Shown piece after piece: positions 21,905 to 35,800 of a DNA stretch of 64,000 nucleotides (position 1 is the first letter of the stretch; each line of letters begins with the position of its first letter). Position numbers and translations under genes: made by a program. The DNA is taken from NCBI GenBank assembly GCA_002914805.1, contig JXTB01000156.1, positions 106,825 to 170,824 on the forward strand, written 5' to 3'. The notes under the pieces are model-generated. The model made no database searches. It worked only from the letters and a program-made list of their open reading frames with translations, and had not been told where the DNA came from. The DNA comes from Parasponia andersonii (Eukaryota; Streptophyta; Magnoliopsida; Rosales; Cannabaceae).

Positions 21905-24696
21905 ATTTGACTGCCTCCTCAGTTTCTTTCTTAATCTTCCCTCTCTCCTAGTCGAACCTCCCCAGTGTCCACTGTCTCTTTTGCGAAAGAGAAATCAGAC
22001 TTTGTATGCTCTATACCTATGCTCCACTTGATGGTACTTTGTAGTATATGCTTTTGGACAAAAACACCCCTAAAAATACAAAGCATACAGCATACTACCC
22101 CATTGCATTCTCTCTGCCGTAAAGAAATTTTATTAAATATGCCTTCAATCCGTATGCTCCACTCAATAATTATTATATATATATATATGCCTATGGACTA
22201 AACATACTTAATACAACATAAAAACAATTTTAACATGGTTCGCATATCTCATAAACAACAACAAAAAAAAAAAAAGCTATCTCATTTTAGTCGCTGTAAT
22301 AATTTGTATTCTTTGTACCAATATGACTAGCAAGCTCCCTTTAATTTAGCTGACTTCGTATTTTTGAAATCTTCTTAGAATCTTGAGTTCGATCTTCTCC
22401 TAAAAGCTTTGTGTTCGTCCTCTTAATGAACACTTATAGTCCAATCCTCTTTGAGCTTAATTGAACTTTCACTTGTGAACTCCTTTCATTGCTACGGATA
22501 TATCTTATCTCGAAGATGAAGTATCCATCTTCCTGACGAATATGTACACTCAAACAAATGCTCAAAAAACTCTTATGCTCTCTGACTCACAAAATAGCTT
22601 TAGAATACACTCTAAGCCTTGCAATAAAAAGCTCTCTTGTCGTAGATTTTTCTCTCTGAAGTGCATACCTTTCTCTTGAAATGGCTTAGTGCTTTTATAA
22701 AAGAATTTTTAGTCCTTTGTTGTCCTCTACAGTATAAAAAGCCTGAAATTAAAGGTGGAAAGAATTAAAAATTAAATCAAAATCTTACCAAAAATGTGTA
22801 ATTCACTAGAAAGTTGTTGTCCAAAAAATTGCCCAAATACATGGACACTCCTTAGGACATGTTTTGACTAGTTAAAATCCTTCAATTAAACTTGCCAAAT
22901 ATTGATGATTAATCTAGAAAATCATATCTTTCATATCAATTATATACCAAGATTTAAGAAAACTTTCTAAAATTTTCTAAGAATATATAATCATGTTGCA
23001 ATAGATCAGATTCGATTGAATAACAAATGACGTCAATTAATTAATAAGTGAATAATATGCACATTAAATGACAAAAATCTTTGTAAATTCTCCTCATAAA
23101 CCTATCCAAATTCATTATTCTAATAATGAGTAATCAAACATCCAATTAAAATAAGGAAAGTATCAAAAATATATGGTAAATATTAAAAGACATTGAAAAA
23201 ATAAATTTCTCATTCACACTAGATAATAATCCATGAAATTCCTTTTATATTCAAACTATATAATCACCAAACTTATCAAATGTGAAAACTAGACACATTT
23301 GAACAAAATCCAAAAAGTTTCCATAATGAGAAAAATGCAAGTTATGTTGTTACAAAAATAACATTTATTGCAACAATTGAAGACTTGTTGCAGCAACTTC
23401 ATCATCTTGAATGCTTAAGTTCTCAATACTTTAGTATAAAGTGCCAAACTCTTGGACCAAATAGTACTCACAATCTTTTCACTGGTTTTGTGTCAGAATT
23501 CTTCATAAATCTTAATTTCCCTCTATCTGTATCGTTTTCTCAGTGACAAATTCTATGGCAGTGAAGCTCCAGACCCAACTCTAAGATCTTGTGAAACTAC
23601 CAACCCAATATTAATATATAGGAAGGGAATTTTCAGGAAGAGGTTGAGAGAAGCATAGATACATTAAAACTTTTAATAGACATTTTTATCTTTTCATATA
23701 GGTATATACATATATTTAAAACAATTATTAGGTAGAGAATATGGGTAAAAATAGATATACTTTGGAACATATTTAATAAAATTTCTCCTCCTTCTCAGAT
23801 GAACCTAGACTAGACCATAAACCGAGACTTCAAATCTCCATGAAGCATTTTCTCTCCCTACCATGAAGCTCCCTCTATTTTCATGTCGTAGACGAATTTA
23901 CCTGAAACTTCACCTCCACGAACAAGGATGTCTACGCTCAAAATACACTAGCAACTATTACAGCATAGATTAATATATCGATCCTACGGAAATATTAAAT
24001 CAACAATAAAAAGCTAATGAAACATAAAAGATTAATTGAAAATAAAATAAAAACTAAATAATTAACTAAGCAATAAATTAAAATAATCGTAAAATAATAA
24101 ATGAAAATATCAATATGAAAATACAAGCCTTCAAGATTCGCTTCATTATTTATTTAAGTGTTATCAATTTTGATTCCAATTTAATACTTAATTATATATT
24201 TCACATTCTAAACACATAACCGAAAAATATGGAATTGAAGTACAAATATTAGTCCAAAGTATTTGATATGAAAATTCTTCTAATTAATATTAAAATAATT
24301 AATCTTATTAGTTATCTAAGATCGATAATATATCGTAAAGACAGTAATACAATAAAATATCAACTAATAAAAAAAATATAATTATGATCTAGCTTAAAGC
24401 ATCATATACAGAAAGTATGACTGAATTTGTATCAGAAACTAGAAAATAAAATATAGAATTGAAACTGAAAATATGGAAGAATTTAACAAACCAATATATA
24501 AGTGTAGAAGCACTCTAAAGAAATCAAACTGAAAAATAGAAAAACTACACAAATAAGAATTTCTATCTAGTTTCTCTAAAAACTAGCCTAATTTTGAACT
24601 TATCTCATACATTTTCTCTAAAAAAAAAAAAAATAGATTTTTCTCTCTCAAAATTAGTTTATTTTTGGTCTGTCACATTCTAGTGATTTATAATTA
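21905..24696. other. upstream region of the UPF0426 gene, otherwise nothing recognised
   Basis: The part next to 21904 must hold the promoter and 5' UTR of the minus-strand gene. The rest is AT-rich, with a short (TA)n run near 22169-22187 and A-rich stretches. I see no protein similarity, terminal repeats or RNA gene. The last bases, 24697-24704 (CGTCTGGA), are the left target duplication of the hAT element. Confidence 0.45.
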
Positions 24697-24822
24697 CGTC
24701 TGGATAAACCTGGCAATTCGAGCCAGGCCCAACGGGCCGGCCCGGTACTTTTAGGGCCCGGGCCAAGCCCGGCCCTAGGGGTTAGGCTTGGGTTTCGCAG
24801 TCCGGCTTCGTTTTTTTTTTTT

Positions 24823-25097
24823 TTGGGCCCAGATTCGTCCGGGCCCTTAAATTTTTTTTAAAAAAAGGTAAAGAGCCTAGAACTCATCTGGGCCCTTTTC
24901 TCAAACATTGGACCAATGGTAATAAATGTTACCGTTGGATTTATATAAAAAAATTTTTTTTTGGCCCAGATTCGTCTGGGCCCTTAAATTTAAAAAAAAA
25001 AAAAAGGTAAAGGGCCTAGAACTCGTCTGGGCCCTTTGTCAAACTCTCTCCAACGGTAACAAATGTCACCGTTGGATCTATATCAATTTTTTTTTTA
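24823..25097 (+). repeat. two-copy 137-bp subterminal tandem repeat of the hAT element
   Basis: Two neighbouring copies (from about 24823 and about 24960, period 137) each contain GGCCCAGATTCGTC, GGGCCCTTAAATTT, CTAGAACTC and a final ACCGTTGGAT. They differ by scattered substitutions and by A/T-run length. It lies between the GC-rich end and the leader of the transposase gene. Confidence 0.8.
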
Positions 25098-25348
25098 GTC
25101 TAACTATTTTTTTAAATTAAAAAAAATATTTTCTTACACTATAAATACCTTACACTCTCGACTCTTTTTTCACACTTACAATTTTCAAATACTCTCTTAT
25201 TTTCTCATTTTTTATCTCTAAATCTCTAATTATATTCTCAATTTTATCTTTTTCTCTCTTATCTAACTACTATTTACTAATTATTAGTAATTATATTTTA
25301 TAGTCTCCAAAGTCGAAACACTCCACAACTCATAAAGCTTAATTGAAG

Positions 25349-25923
25349 GTACGATTTAATTTATTTATCATAATTATCTTTTTAATTTATTTAATTTGTA
25401 GTATATTTAGTTGTTTACTATTAGTACTAGTATAATAGTTAGTAGTTTGTAGTTACTAGTTAAGTAGTTAGTAACTCAGTAGTTCTACAAGACTTTGTTT
25501 TTAATTTCAATTCAATTGTAATTTTTTACAATCAAGATAGTAATTCATTAGTTTGTATTTTGTAGAAAATTTATTAGAATATTATATTTTAAATTTCAAT
25601 GAATTTTTAATTTTTAGTAGTTTACAATTAAGTTAGTAGTAGAAAATTCATTAAATATATTTTCAATTAATTTGTAATTTATAGTTGTTTACAATAAAGT
25701 TAGTAGAAACTAGAAAGTTTATTACAATATTAAATTTTTAATTTCAATTAATTTGTAGTAGTTTACAATTAAGTTAGTAGAAGTTTATTAGAATATTATA
25801 TTTTAAATTTCAATTTATGTGTAATTTGTTGTTGTTTACAATTAAGTTGGTAGAATATCTATATTTGTAATTTCGATTTATTTATAGTTGTGTATAATTT
25901 TAATATCTATATTTTTAATATAG
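25349..25923 (+). other. probable 5' UTR intron of hAT transposase, with degenerate repeats
   Basis: A donor-like GAAG|GTACGA at 25349 and an acceptor ATATAG just before 25924 enclose this stretch; the ATG at 25927 follows at once. Inside, from about 25540 to 25870, a degenerate unit of about 80-100 bp recurs about four times. It contains GTTTACAATTAAGTTAGTAG and TATTTTAAATTTCAATT-like phrases. Intron status is inferred from the splice signals only. Confidence 0.5.
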
Positions 25924-25926
25924 GAT

Positions 25927-28053
25927 ATGGATTCGTCAAAAAATATCCCTATTGATTTAGAATTGGATGACGACCAAATTCGCATAGCTGAAGAGGGTGA
26001 CCAAGTTCCCGAAATACTAACTAATCCAAATGCTAGTGGAAGTTTTCACAATTTCAAAATAGTCGTTCGCCGAGTGCAAGCACAACCTCCAAACGTGCAA
26101 GGACAACTTCCAATGTATGGGACCATTTCGATCCAGAATTCAAAGATAATGCTGATGGTAAGAAGACAAAAATGGCAAGATGTAAATATTGTAAGAAATT
26201 ATTAACTGCTAAACCATCTAGTGAGACCGCTCATTTGAATAGACATAGTGATGCATGTGTCAAAAAAACACAAAAAAGACAAGGAGCCTACTCAATCAAC
26301 TCTTCAACTCAACAAGGATGGTTCGGTAAGTTTTTGAACTATGATCCTTTAGTAGCTAAGGAATCTCTAGCGCGTTTAATTGCTATAAAAGATTTACCAT
26401 TAGGTTTTGGTGATTGCAATAGCTATGAAGATCATATTAGAAGATCTTATTATCCAAATTTTAAAAGAGTTTCTAGAAATACCACTAAGAGTAATTTGAT
26501 TAAAGTTTATGAAAATATGCGTAAAGATTTAATATCTGAATTAACTTCATTAAACTTTTGTATTGCATTGACATCTGATATTTGGATTACTAATTCTAAA
26601 CAAGATTATTTAAGTGTAGTTGCACATTATTTAGATTCTAGACTGATAATGCAAAAAAGAATAATTGGTTTTCGAGTCGTTGATACTAAACATACTATTG
26701 AAATTATTAGAGATAGAATTTTAAATGTTGTTGAAGAATATGGCATAGCGAATCGCATTATCTCTGTCACTTTAGATAATGCTACTACAAATACAAAGGC
26801 CATAAAATTACTTAGCAATTTGGTAAGTTCATACACTGGAGGATTCTTACTGCATCAACGTTGTGCATGTCACATTATCAATCTTATCGTCAAATCAGGT
26901 ATGGATGTTATAAGTGTATATATTGAAAATATTCGATCTGCTATTGCTTATATTCATGCTTCTAATCCACACATTGCTGAATTTAAAAGATATTGCATAG
27001 CTCAAAGATTAAAACTAAGAAAATTCCAAGTTGACATGTTTGTAAGGTGGAATTCTACTTATTTAATATTGAAAAATACATTACCATATAAAATTCCAAT
27101 TACTATGTATTATAATTCAAAAATAGGTTCATTAGTATTGAAAGATGAAGATTGGTTCATTTGTGAAAAATTTGTACAACTTTTAGACGTTTTTCATGAA
27201 GCTACTGTTGTATTATTTAGTATTTATTATCCTACTTCTCCAATTATTTTACGTCATATTTTTTTTATTGCTGAAATATTTTGTAAGGCAAGATATGACC
27301 CTATATTTGAACAATTATAACACATATGCAAGAAGTATTTTCGAAATATTGGTTTCCAATTCCTTTATTATATTCATTTGCTTTTATTTTTGATCCTAGG
27401 GGTGAATTAATTGGTTTTTCTAATTTAATTAGCTACATTTCTACATGTTTTGAGATAAACTATACTACTGAATATACAAATGTTCGTGACAAATTTTTGA
27501 AGTGTATAGTATATATGAGGCTAAGTTTGGCAGTAATCAACAACAACTCACTCTTCCACAAGAAACTGAAGAACAGTCAAAAAATAAGTCTTTTTGGAGT
27601 ATGGTAAGTTCTTGTCTTCAAGAGTGTGGTCGTGGCTCATCATCAATATCATCAAGTTCAAGTCAACTAATACCACCAATAAATCCACAACAATCCTCTG
27701 ATCTTACTCAATATATTAAGCTAGACTCTGACATCGACTCCAATTATGAGAACTTCAAAGTTTTGGAATGGTAGCATAAGCGTCAACCAAGATTTCCGGT
27801 GCTTTCACAATTAGCCCATGATATTTTAACAATTTTGGTGTCCACAATTTCTTCGGAGTCTACTTTTAGTACGACTAAGATGATAGTAGATGAGCGGAGG
27901 ACTTCGTTGGCTCCTGAAATGATTGAGGTGTTAGCATGTGTTAAAGATTGGGAAAAAGCGGCAAAGCAAAATCAAGACACTATTCATATTTGTAATGAAG
28001 AATTGGCCGAAAATTTCAATAACTTGTACATGAATGATGATGATGAGTCATAA
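25927..28053 (+). pseudogene. hAT transposase, interrupted (Ricesleeper/Ac type)
   Basis: Several open pieces add up to a hAT transposase. It starts at 25927 with an acidic leader. Near 26110 the frame shifts into a BED zinc finger (VWDHF, then CKYCKK and HLNRH, about 26115-26260). The catalytic region follows to 27320, including SDIWITNSKQDYLSV, the Asp-containing VTLDNATTN and the CACHIINL helix region. A second frameshift occurs near 27315 before FAFIFDPRGELIGF, and a third near 27500. The C-terminal hATC dimerisation domain (about 27740-27960) has a TAG stop at about 27772 before a segment with STISSESTFST. The protein would excise and reinsert the element. Three frameshifts and a stop make this copy inactive. 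Confidence 0.9.
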
Positions 28054-28515
28054 ACTCATAAAGTCATAATTAATGATATACTAGTTTTTTCAAAAAGTCA
28101 TAATTAATGATATACTAGTTTTTTCAAGTAATAATTTGAATTGTAATAAATGATCATCAATAAAATCAAATTTCAATATTTCAAATTTATTTGTTTCATT
28201 ATTTTTCTTAATATCCTATTTAATTATTATTAATTTTTTAATAATAGAAAACATATGTAGTTTATGTTGTCAACTTTTTTAAATGAAAATTAAAGTAAAA
28301 ATTTTAAATTTAACATGTTAAAAAAAGTTGTTAAAAAAATCAAATAATAGCAAAAAAAAAAAAAACGGGCCGGCTCGGTTTTGGCCCATCAAAAAGCTCA
28401 GGCCGGCCCGCATTTTTGGACGGGCAGGCCCGTCCCGGCCCGGTCACCTCCTAAAGCCCGTGATGGATGGGCCGGACCGGCCTGACCCGCCCATTTTGCC
28501 ACCTTTACGTCTGGA

Positions 28516-31500
28516 GTATTCTCTAAGCAACCACGTTTTCAAAGATGGCTTCTAATTTGTCAGATGATGATGTGTCACACTCCCTTGCTTTTGTCTTCTT
28601 CCTCTTCTTTTGCATTTTCTGAGCTATGTCAAATTATTATGTGGGGCAAAAACATATGAGCTCGATACAAAAATGAGTTTTGATTCGCTGAAAGGAAAAT
28701 CAGAGTCAACGCACTAATATGGTGGCTTAATGGACTAAAAACATGTTGCACGAGATAGAAACAGACACGGTTTGAAGTGATGTTGTGCAGTTGACGTCTA
28801 TCGGCCCCACAACTTTCTTGATAGCTTATGCACTACTCTTTTCACATGTGATACAAGCACGAGTCTGACGCTCCTGTGTGCTTGATCAAACGGTTGAAAT
28901 TATGCTTGGCTCCTTATTCCCACTCGCGAGTTTGGCTTTCTTTTTTTTCCAAGAATTTTATTAAAAACAAAATAAAATCTAAATCTAAATCTAAAATCAA
29001 AATATCATAAATAAAAATCTAATTCAAAATAAACAAAATAAATTAAATTAATTCCAAAAATTAAATTAACTTATATTAAAACCTAAATAAATTAATTAAA
29101 ATTTAAATCTAAATAAAATAATTTAATTATCAACAAACTAAACTAACTCAAAAATGCACAAAATATGTAAGTGAAAGAACACAAATAACTTTTCGTAGAG
29201 TTATTAGAGGATGAGCTCAATTCCTTTATTCTCTCATCAACTTGTACAACAACACACTGTAAATCTTGTCTCTAATGACGATATTCGACGATTTCGATAT
29301 GGTGGGATTTCAACGAGGCTTTTTACCTGTTTTGGATGGAAATTCGATGATTTTGATGATAAGAATCTATTCAGGTTTTGATGCATTTCGATGAAGGTTC
29401 GATGAGTTTTAATGGAAATGGATTTCAACGACAAGGATTTATTCGAGGTTTGGACAAGTTTTGATGGGTTTCAATGAAAATGGATTTCAACTATTGGATT
29501 TATTCTAGTTTTAACATGTTTTGATGAAGATTCAATACAATGGATTTCAGTAGGTTTCGATGCTTTTATAAAGATATCGATAGGTTTTGATGTTATTTCG
29601 ATGACCTGTAAGAATTTTGAAAGCAATTCAATTCAATTTGTCAATCTTCTCTGGTAATTGAGATAGGTGTGAAGTAAGACTTATGTTGTGCTTTTTTTTG
29701 AGAAAGATGAAGAAGCTAAAACCCCTCTGTCGTCAACTAGATCTGTGGCTCGACATCTCACTTTTCTTTGCCATGCTAAGGCCTCATGGAGAGATCGTCT
29801 CTACCAAGTTTGTTCATTTGGTTTTTTTTTTTTTTAGTTCAATTCTTAGGGACTTTAACCCATTTTGATGTTTTTTTCTCAAATTTCTGGCAAATCATGA
29901 TCGACTTTTAAGTAGTAGAGTTTAGATATCCATTTCCATTTTTAGATATAGTGGAAGAAAGCATACACAAAGAAAAGAAAATAGAGCACAAATATTTTAA
30001 GGGTAGTTTTGTTTACAAATTTTCTCAAAGCATATATTCTTGGAGTTTTTTTTTTTAGTTGAGCATGTGTGTCTAATTGGTAGGTTTTTTCAATTGGTCC
30101 AAGGACTTGAGGGATATGTGTGTGAGTTTGGGAGGTCAGGAGTTCAAACTTTGTTAGAGTGTGTGTGTGTGTTATTTTTTTTTTTAAATTTGAAGTAAGT
30201 GATGGTCATTAGTTAAGCCCTACTTTTTTTATTAAAAAAATTTGTAGGTTTTTGAGTATATTTAATAAAATTTCTCTTGCAAAATAACCTCTTTTTTCTA
30301 ACCTTGTTATGCTTCAGTATTTTTATTTTGACAAAATACCCTACAAACTCCTCATTTTTGCTGAGAATATTCTTTTATCCCATCGCCATTGAAATTTAGC
30401 ACATACACCCCAATTTTAAAGAATGAGGTGTCATTTTGCCCAAATTTTTGTAAATATTATGTCACTTTGCCATAATTAGCACATAATATTTATATTAAAA
30501 AAGTCATTTACCCTTTAAATTAATATCGAGACCCACCAAATATAGCGAAGAAAAGGGATAAATTCTTATATTTTAGAATCTGTAGAGAAATTTGAAAAAA
30601 AAAAATGTCTTTAAAATTGAGAGTGATGAGAAATTTTTATAATATTATTTGCATAAACCTACATTTAGTTCAAGTAAATATTATTTTTAGTGAAAAAGCT
30701 ACTCACATATATTCAATGGGGCAAACTGGAATCAGATTTTTAAAAATTAGAGCAAACCAACATTGTATTTGTAAAAATGGGTAAACTAGCACTACGTTTA
30801 TAGAAAATAGGGTGCATTAGCTAATTTCAAATGCGAGGAGGGGTAAACAACTACTCTCGTAAAAAATCTAGAATTTTTTTTCTTTTTATTTTTCTTTTCT
30901 CGTTGGCCTGGCCGTCGGAGAAACTTATAGGCCATAGTACCCTTATTTAAGTTTGAAAATACAAATAATTAAAAATAAAAATCTTTACATGGTTGTGCAC
31001 TAGAAAGTATCGACTACATATAAAATAAGTGCAACCTTGCTTCTATTAATGTATGCAATGATGGTGATGCATAAGATATGGTTTTGTATGCATATAAGAT
31101 CCCAAGCATATGTAGATCTCCTCGACGGTTCAGATAAACTCGCCAGGACCAATTTAGCGAGGTTGGCATAAGTCTAAGGAATAACTAGCGAAGCGTTTTA
31201 GTGTTTTAGTAAAGTGACTCATTTATTAATAATATTTAGATAAAAACTAATAAAAATTATTATGATATTTTATTACGCTGTTGGATCTTAGATTATTTAG
31301 ATTTATTAGATTCATTGTTTATCTCAACAAAGCTCATTAAGCGATTTGGTGATATTTGTGAAATTATTTCATGAAACTATGTAAAATAAGAATTCTGTAT
31401 AGAAGTTAATATTTTTATAAATATATGAAAAGAATTATATATTTTTATAAAAATACACATAAATCTCAAATTAGAGAATATTCCAAATTAGAGAATGAGT

Positions 31501-32817
31501 TCAATTCTAATTGGACTAGGGATAGATTCGTAAGACTCATACACATTACGTTGAGATAAAGTTATACAGCAGAATAATAAGCACTACACACCTACTGTAG
31601 ATAAAAAGATAAGGAGAGAATTCGGTTACTACTAGCCAAGAGACAAGATAAAAACTTTCTAGTAATCTCACTTATTTATCTCAAGCCTCTGTGATCCAGA
31701 AAATCTAGAAAATTGTTCGTCATTGTTCTCCAAAGGAAAATTCAACTTGGTACCCACTTATCTCATCATCTAAGAGCTAGAGAACAGATGAGAAGAACTA
31801 AGATTAGAGATTTGATTACCATCAACAAAAAAAAAAAAAATAGTACACATCAAAAGATAAACACAAGATCCCTATTCTCTAGGATTTTATATCTAAATCT
31901 AATTTGGTATATGATGATCCTATATGATATATGTTTATTCATTGATTCTGAAAAGTATGTTTTAGTATAAAAAATCTTATTATCGTTTCCACTAATTTCT
32001 CATAACGCGTATTATGAGATTATATTGCATTTTAGGATTACTAAACGGTGCAACTCTATTTAAGGGGTTAACATTTCCAGTCACCCGGTGGAAGGTTTTC
32101 ATGTAGAATGACATTTATAGATTGACAATATGTAGTTTGTACATACATATTCCTTAACAGGTTTTTGAGTACTCGATTGCAGAATTTTTGTGCTAGAGTA
32201 TGTCAACATATCTAATTAATATGTAAACCAATCAGAGTCAAAAAAATAAAATATAATCAAATTGATTAAACAATTGAGATATCAATTTGATTATGATATG
32301 GTATAAATGATTAAAATATAGACTTCTACATGGTATAAATTAATTAATACTAATTTGATAATATTAATCTTTTAATGAAGTAGAATTTGGAATTTATAAT
32401 TAGACGAATTAATTTAAAATACAATTGTCGGACCTACTATTATATAAGTATTGGAATTATGTCATAAATTTTATGTTATACCCCAATTATATACCTGTGA
32501 TGTTTATATTTTATATTTTGTAACAGTTTAAAAGTCATTTTTTGTAATTATCTATTTTTGTTCGTAAGACTCCAAAATTATCTTTCCAATGTTCACGTAC
32601 TAGGGATCAAATTGTTTCGTAAACTTATTTGCCATAATTAGAACTTTGGGGACGAAATTGCGACAAGTTGTATATTGGAAGGACCATTTTTGTCATTAAC
32701 CCTTTTGCAAAAGAAACCCTTAATAAAACATGGCCGGAACCTGGGAGGCAGAATCCATTCCCTGTTACAAGTTCAGTTAGTAAACTAAAGAATCTAACCC
32801 TGTCGAAGGCTCCAGCG
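28516..32817. other. 4.3-kb intergenic region, low-complexity patches only
   Basis: No gene is recognised. Features seen: an A-rich run of AAATCTAAATCTAAA type at about 28970-29110; degenerate repeats of TTTCGATGGGTTTTGATG type at about 29280-29600; a short (GT)n at about 30158-30172; and AT-rich sequence after that. A stretch starting TGTTGGATCTTAG near 31280 resembles an LTR start, but I found no matching end or partner. The last 150 bp hold the 5' leader and promoter of the methyltransferase gene. Confidence 0.45.
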
Positions 32818-35800
32818 ATGCCAGGTGACGTGGTAGAAGAAGATGTAGAGAGAGTAGTGAGCGACGATGGGAGTGACAGAATGGTGCGATTGGGATTGTA
32901 TGGAGGGATGGTAAGGGCGTTGCTGCTGCAATCGCAGGGTGATGATGATGGTGATGATGATGATGATGAGGATTCAGCCGCCGCTGAGGAGACAATGCTG
33001 CTTTGGGTAATCCAACAGCCAACGCTCTCCAAACCCAATGCCTTCGTCTCTCAATCTTCTCTCAACCTCACTATCGACGCCTGTGGACATTCTCTCTCTA
33101 TTCTCCAGTCACCTTCTTCCTTGGTATTAGATTATCTCCACTTCTATTTATTTATGTTTATATTACAGTTCATAATTCAATGGAGGACTCTGAATAGGGA
33201 TTTTCCCCAAGATGGCCTATCTATGAGACTTAGGTTGAGATGTAATTAGATACCATTTCTTTTTTGCTTCAAAAAGCAATGACTATAGTAAATATATTTG
33301 TAACAAGGTAGGATTATAAGACCTTTGAATAGTTAATCACAAATGTATTGTGGCAATTTTTGGAACCCAAGTATATGTGGTAAGTGAATAATACGGTAAA
33401 GCCACAACATAACCTTTATCATAGATGTTATTTAGGTAGGGAGTTTAGTTGTATGTTTGTACGGTCATAGTCATACCATCAGGTTTATCTTATCTTGGCA
33501 TGCAATTAAAAGGCAATAGCTTATGTGAATGTACTAGTTGAATCCATGATAATGTCTTGCAACATTGGGACATATTGGCTTTTATGGTGCACTTGGGTCG
33601 TGATTTGAGATTTAAGTAATGTTATGTTACAAATTTTTAAAAATTCAGATACCTTTTGTGCTCTCTTCGACTTTTGGTGCATAATTTTGTCCTGATAAAT
33701 AACTGCATAACTTTTGTAATTATTCTTTCAAAATTACGAAAAGAAAATGGAACTCTCAGAAGCTCATCTTCTTCACACAATTTTCAGGTCACTAATTTTC
33801 GTTGTGATTCGTGTCTAATTTTTCTTGCTCGATTATAGATCACTCCTGGAGTAACTGGTGCGGTAATGTGGGACAGTGGAATTGTCTTGGGGAAGTTTTT
33901 GGAGCATGCGGTAGATTCAGGGTTGCTTAATCTTCAAGAAAAGAAGATTGTTGAATTGGGCTCTGGATGCGGACTAGTTGGGTAATGATAATGTTGATAT
34001 CGTTGTTTTCTTTCTGAAGTTTGATTAAAATCTTATCAACATTTAATTAATCCTTTTGCCTATAAATGGAAGTAGTCATTGTTAGTATATAATTCTCTTT
34101 GGGCTGGTAATCATCACCCTGACTTGAAAGTAGTTGCTTATTTTAGTTCAGGTATATGGTATTGATTTTGTTATTCCAGCTGCATTGCAGCTCTTTTGGG
34201 CGGTGAGGTTATCCTCACTGATCTGCCTGACAGATTGAGACTACTGAAAAAGAATGTTGAAGTCAATCTTGGTCATGGAAATGTGCGGGGTTCTGCTACA
34301 GTGACAGAATTGATTTGGGGAGATGATCCTGATATGCACCTGATTGAGCCAGTACCCGATATTGGTGAGGAAGTGTTGTTTCTATTTATATTAAGCAAAA
34401 TATTCCATTCTATTTCACGTACCATGACTCAAATATTAGAATGTAAGTAGTCTGAACGTGTTAAAAACAGTTTTTCCCATTAACCATTAACTGGTACTGA
34501 GTATAGTCTTGTTTTACATAAAAGAATTTTAATTTTAACTTACAATGAAGAAATACTGAAAAAGGAGACAGTTTTGACTCCGAAGCCCTCTTTTAAAATG
34601 TAAATAAATGGCATGCTTTTTTTTTTTTAATTTTATTTTTTTATTATAAACTTTTTGGATCCTCAGTACTACATGGTACAGATTCATCCATTTGACAGCA
34701 TGTCTATTGTTGAGAATCCCAAGAAACAGTCCAAGAGTGATTGTTAATTTGTTGTGTTTGCTGGATTATATATACATTGTATGGCTCCTTTGTTGCTCGA
34801 CATGATTGCTTTGGTAAATTCTTCAGTTCTCCATGATAAGGTCAAATCTTGGTTCTCTACCATCTGCTGGTCCTACTTTTGATGAGATTCATGATTTGGC
34901 TTGACATCTATTAGGCCTTTTTTCTATTCACTTACATTATTGAAATATTAACAACTGGGCGGTTATTATACAACTAAGATGAAACTTTTTCCTTTTTCTT
35001 TGGTGGTATAAGGCAAGATGCATGAACTTAAATCTTAAGAACAGCAGTAAATGTCAAATTTCCATTCATTTCTTGCTTTTCAACTTAATCGAAGACATCA
35101 GTTCTTTCATTTCTTTGATATTAGAGTCCTTCCTTGTAACTTCTACCCATGCCTGATAACTCTTTTTTTTTCATTTGAATGTTTCTGATTTCCAAAGTCC
35201 AAACCATATACGTTTTCAGCATTAGGTAGTCTATTTGGTTTAAGGCTAAATCATGTATACCTTTGTACATGATTTAACTTAGTCGAAGACATCAGCCATG
35301 ATTTAACTTAACTGATGTCTTCAACTTAATCGAAGACCTCAGTTCTTTCATTTCTTTGATATTAGAGTCCTTCCTTGTAACTTTTACCCATGCCTGATAA
35401 CTCTTTTTTTTTTTTTTCATTCGAATGTTTCTGATTACCAAAGTCCAAATCATATACGTTTTCAGCATTATGTTACGCTCTGCTCCTTTGACTCCCCAAA
35501 ATCCAAATATTGATGCCTATGGCTGTAAGATCCTCTATATATACTGGTCACCCAAAAGAATAGAAAAATGTCTTAAAACGTGGTGGACACTTCTAAAATG
35601 ATCAAGAGAGGTCTTGGCCATGTTAGAAGACTCTAGATGGCGCTACTAAGTCCTAGAAGGCTCTAGACAAAGCCAGATGGTACTAGATGGGTTGGGACGG
35701 TCCTAAAAGTTCCTAGAATGACTTGGAAGATCCAAGATGGTGGGTGAACCTTCCAGAAAGATCTAGGCCATGCCTGTTCTAAATTTTTCTATGTAAATAT

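Larger units (their letters stand above)
24705..28507 (+). mobile_element. full-length hAT transposon, inactive
   Basis: The element is 3803 bp with terminal inverted repeats TAAACCTGGCAA and TAAAGGTGGCAA (12 bp, two mismatches). It is flanked by an exact 8-bp duplication CGTCTGGA at 24697-24704 and 28508-28515. The 8-bp duplication and TGGCAA-type ends are diagnostic for hAT. Both subterminal regions are rich in GGGCC/GGCCC motifs, unlike the AT-rich interior; such clusters commonly bind the transposase. The interior holds an interrupted transposase (25927-28053) preceded by a likely 5' UTR intron. A related copy sits in the 5' LTR of the Tat element (864-1209). Confidence 0.93.

Noticed and set aside
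31280..32000. Possible LTR starting TGTTGGATC
   Set aside because: No partner LTR, target duplication, primer-binding site or coding fragment was found. The start alone is too common.
32625..33038. Minus-strand open frame rich in Ser and His opposite methyltransferase exon 1
   Set aside because: It is a shadow of the Asp-rich triplet repeat in the real plus-strand exon.
35279..35345. Regulatory hairpin near the second intron duplicate
   Set aside because: The local inverted repeat is explained by the junction of the imperfect duplication (filler sequence between the copies).
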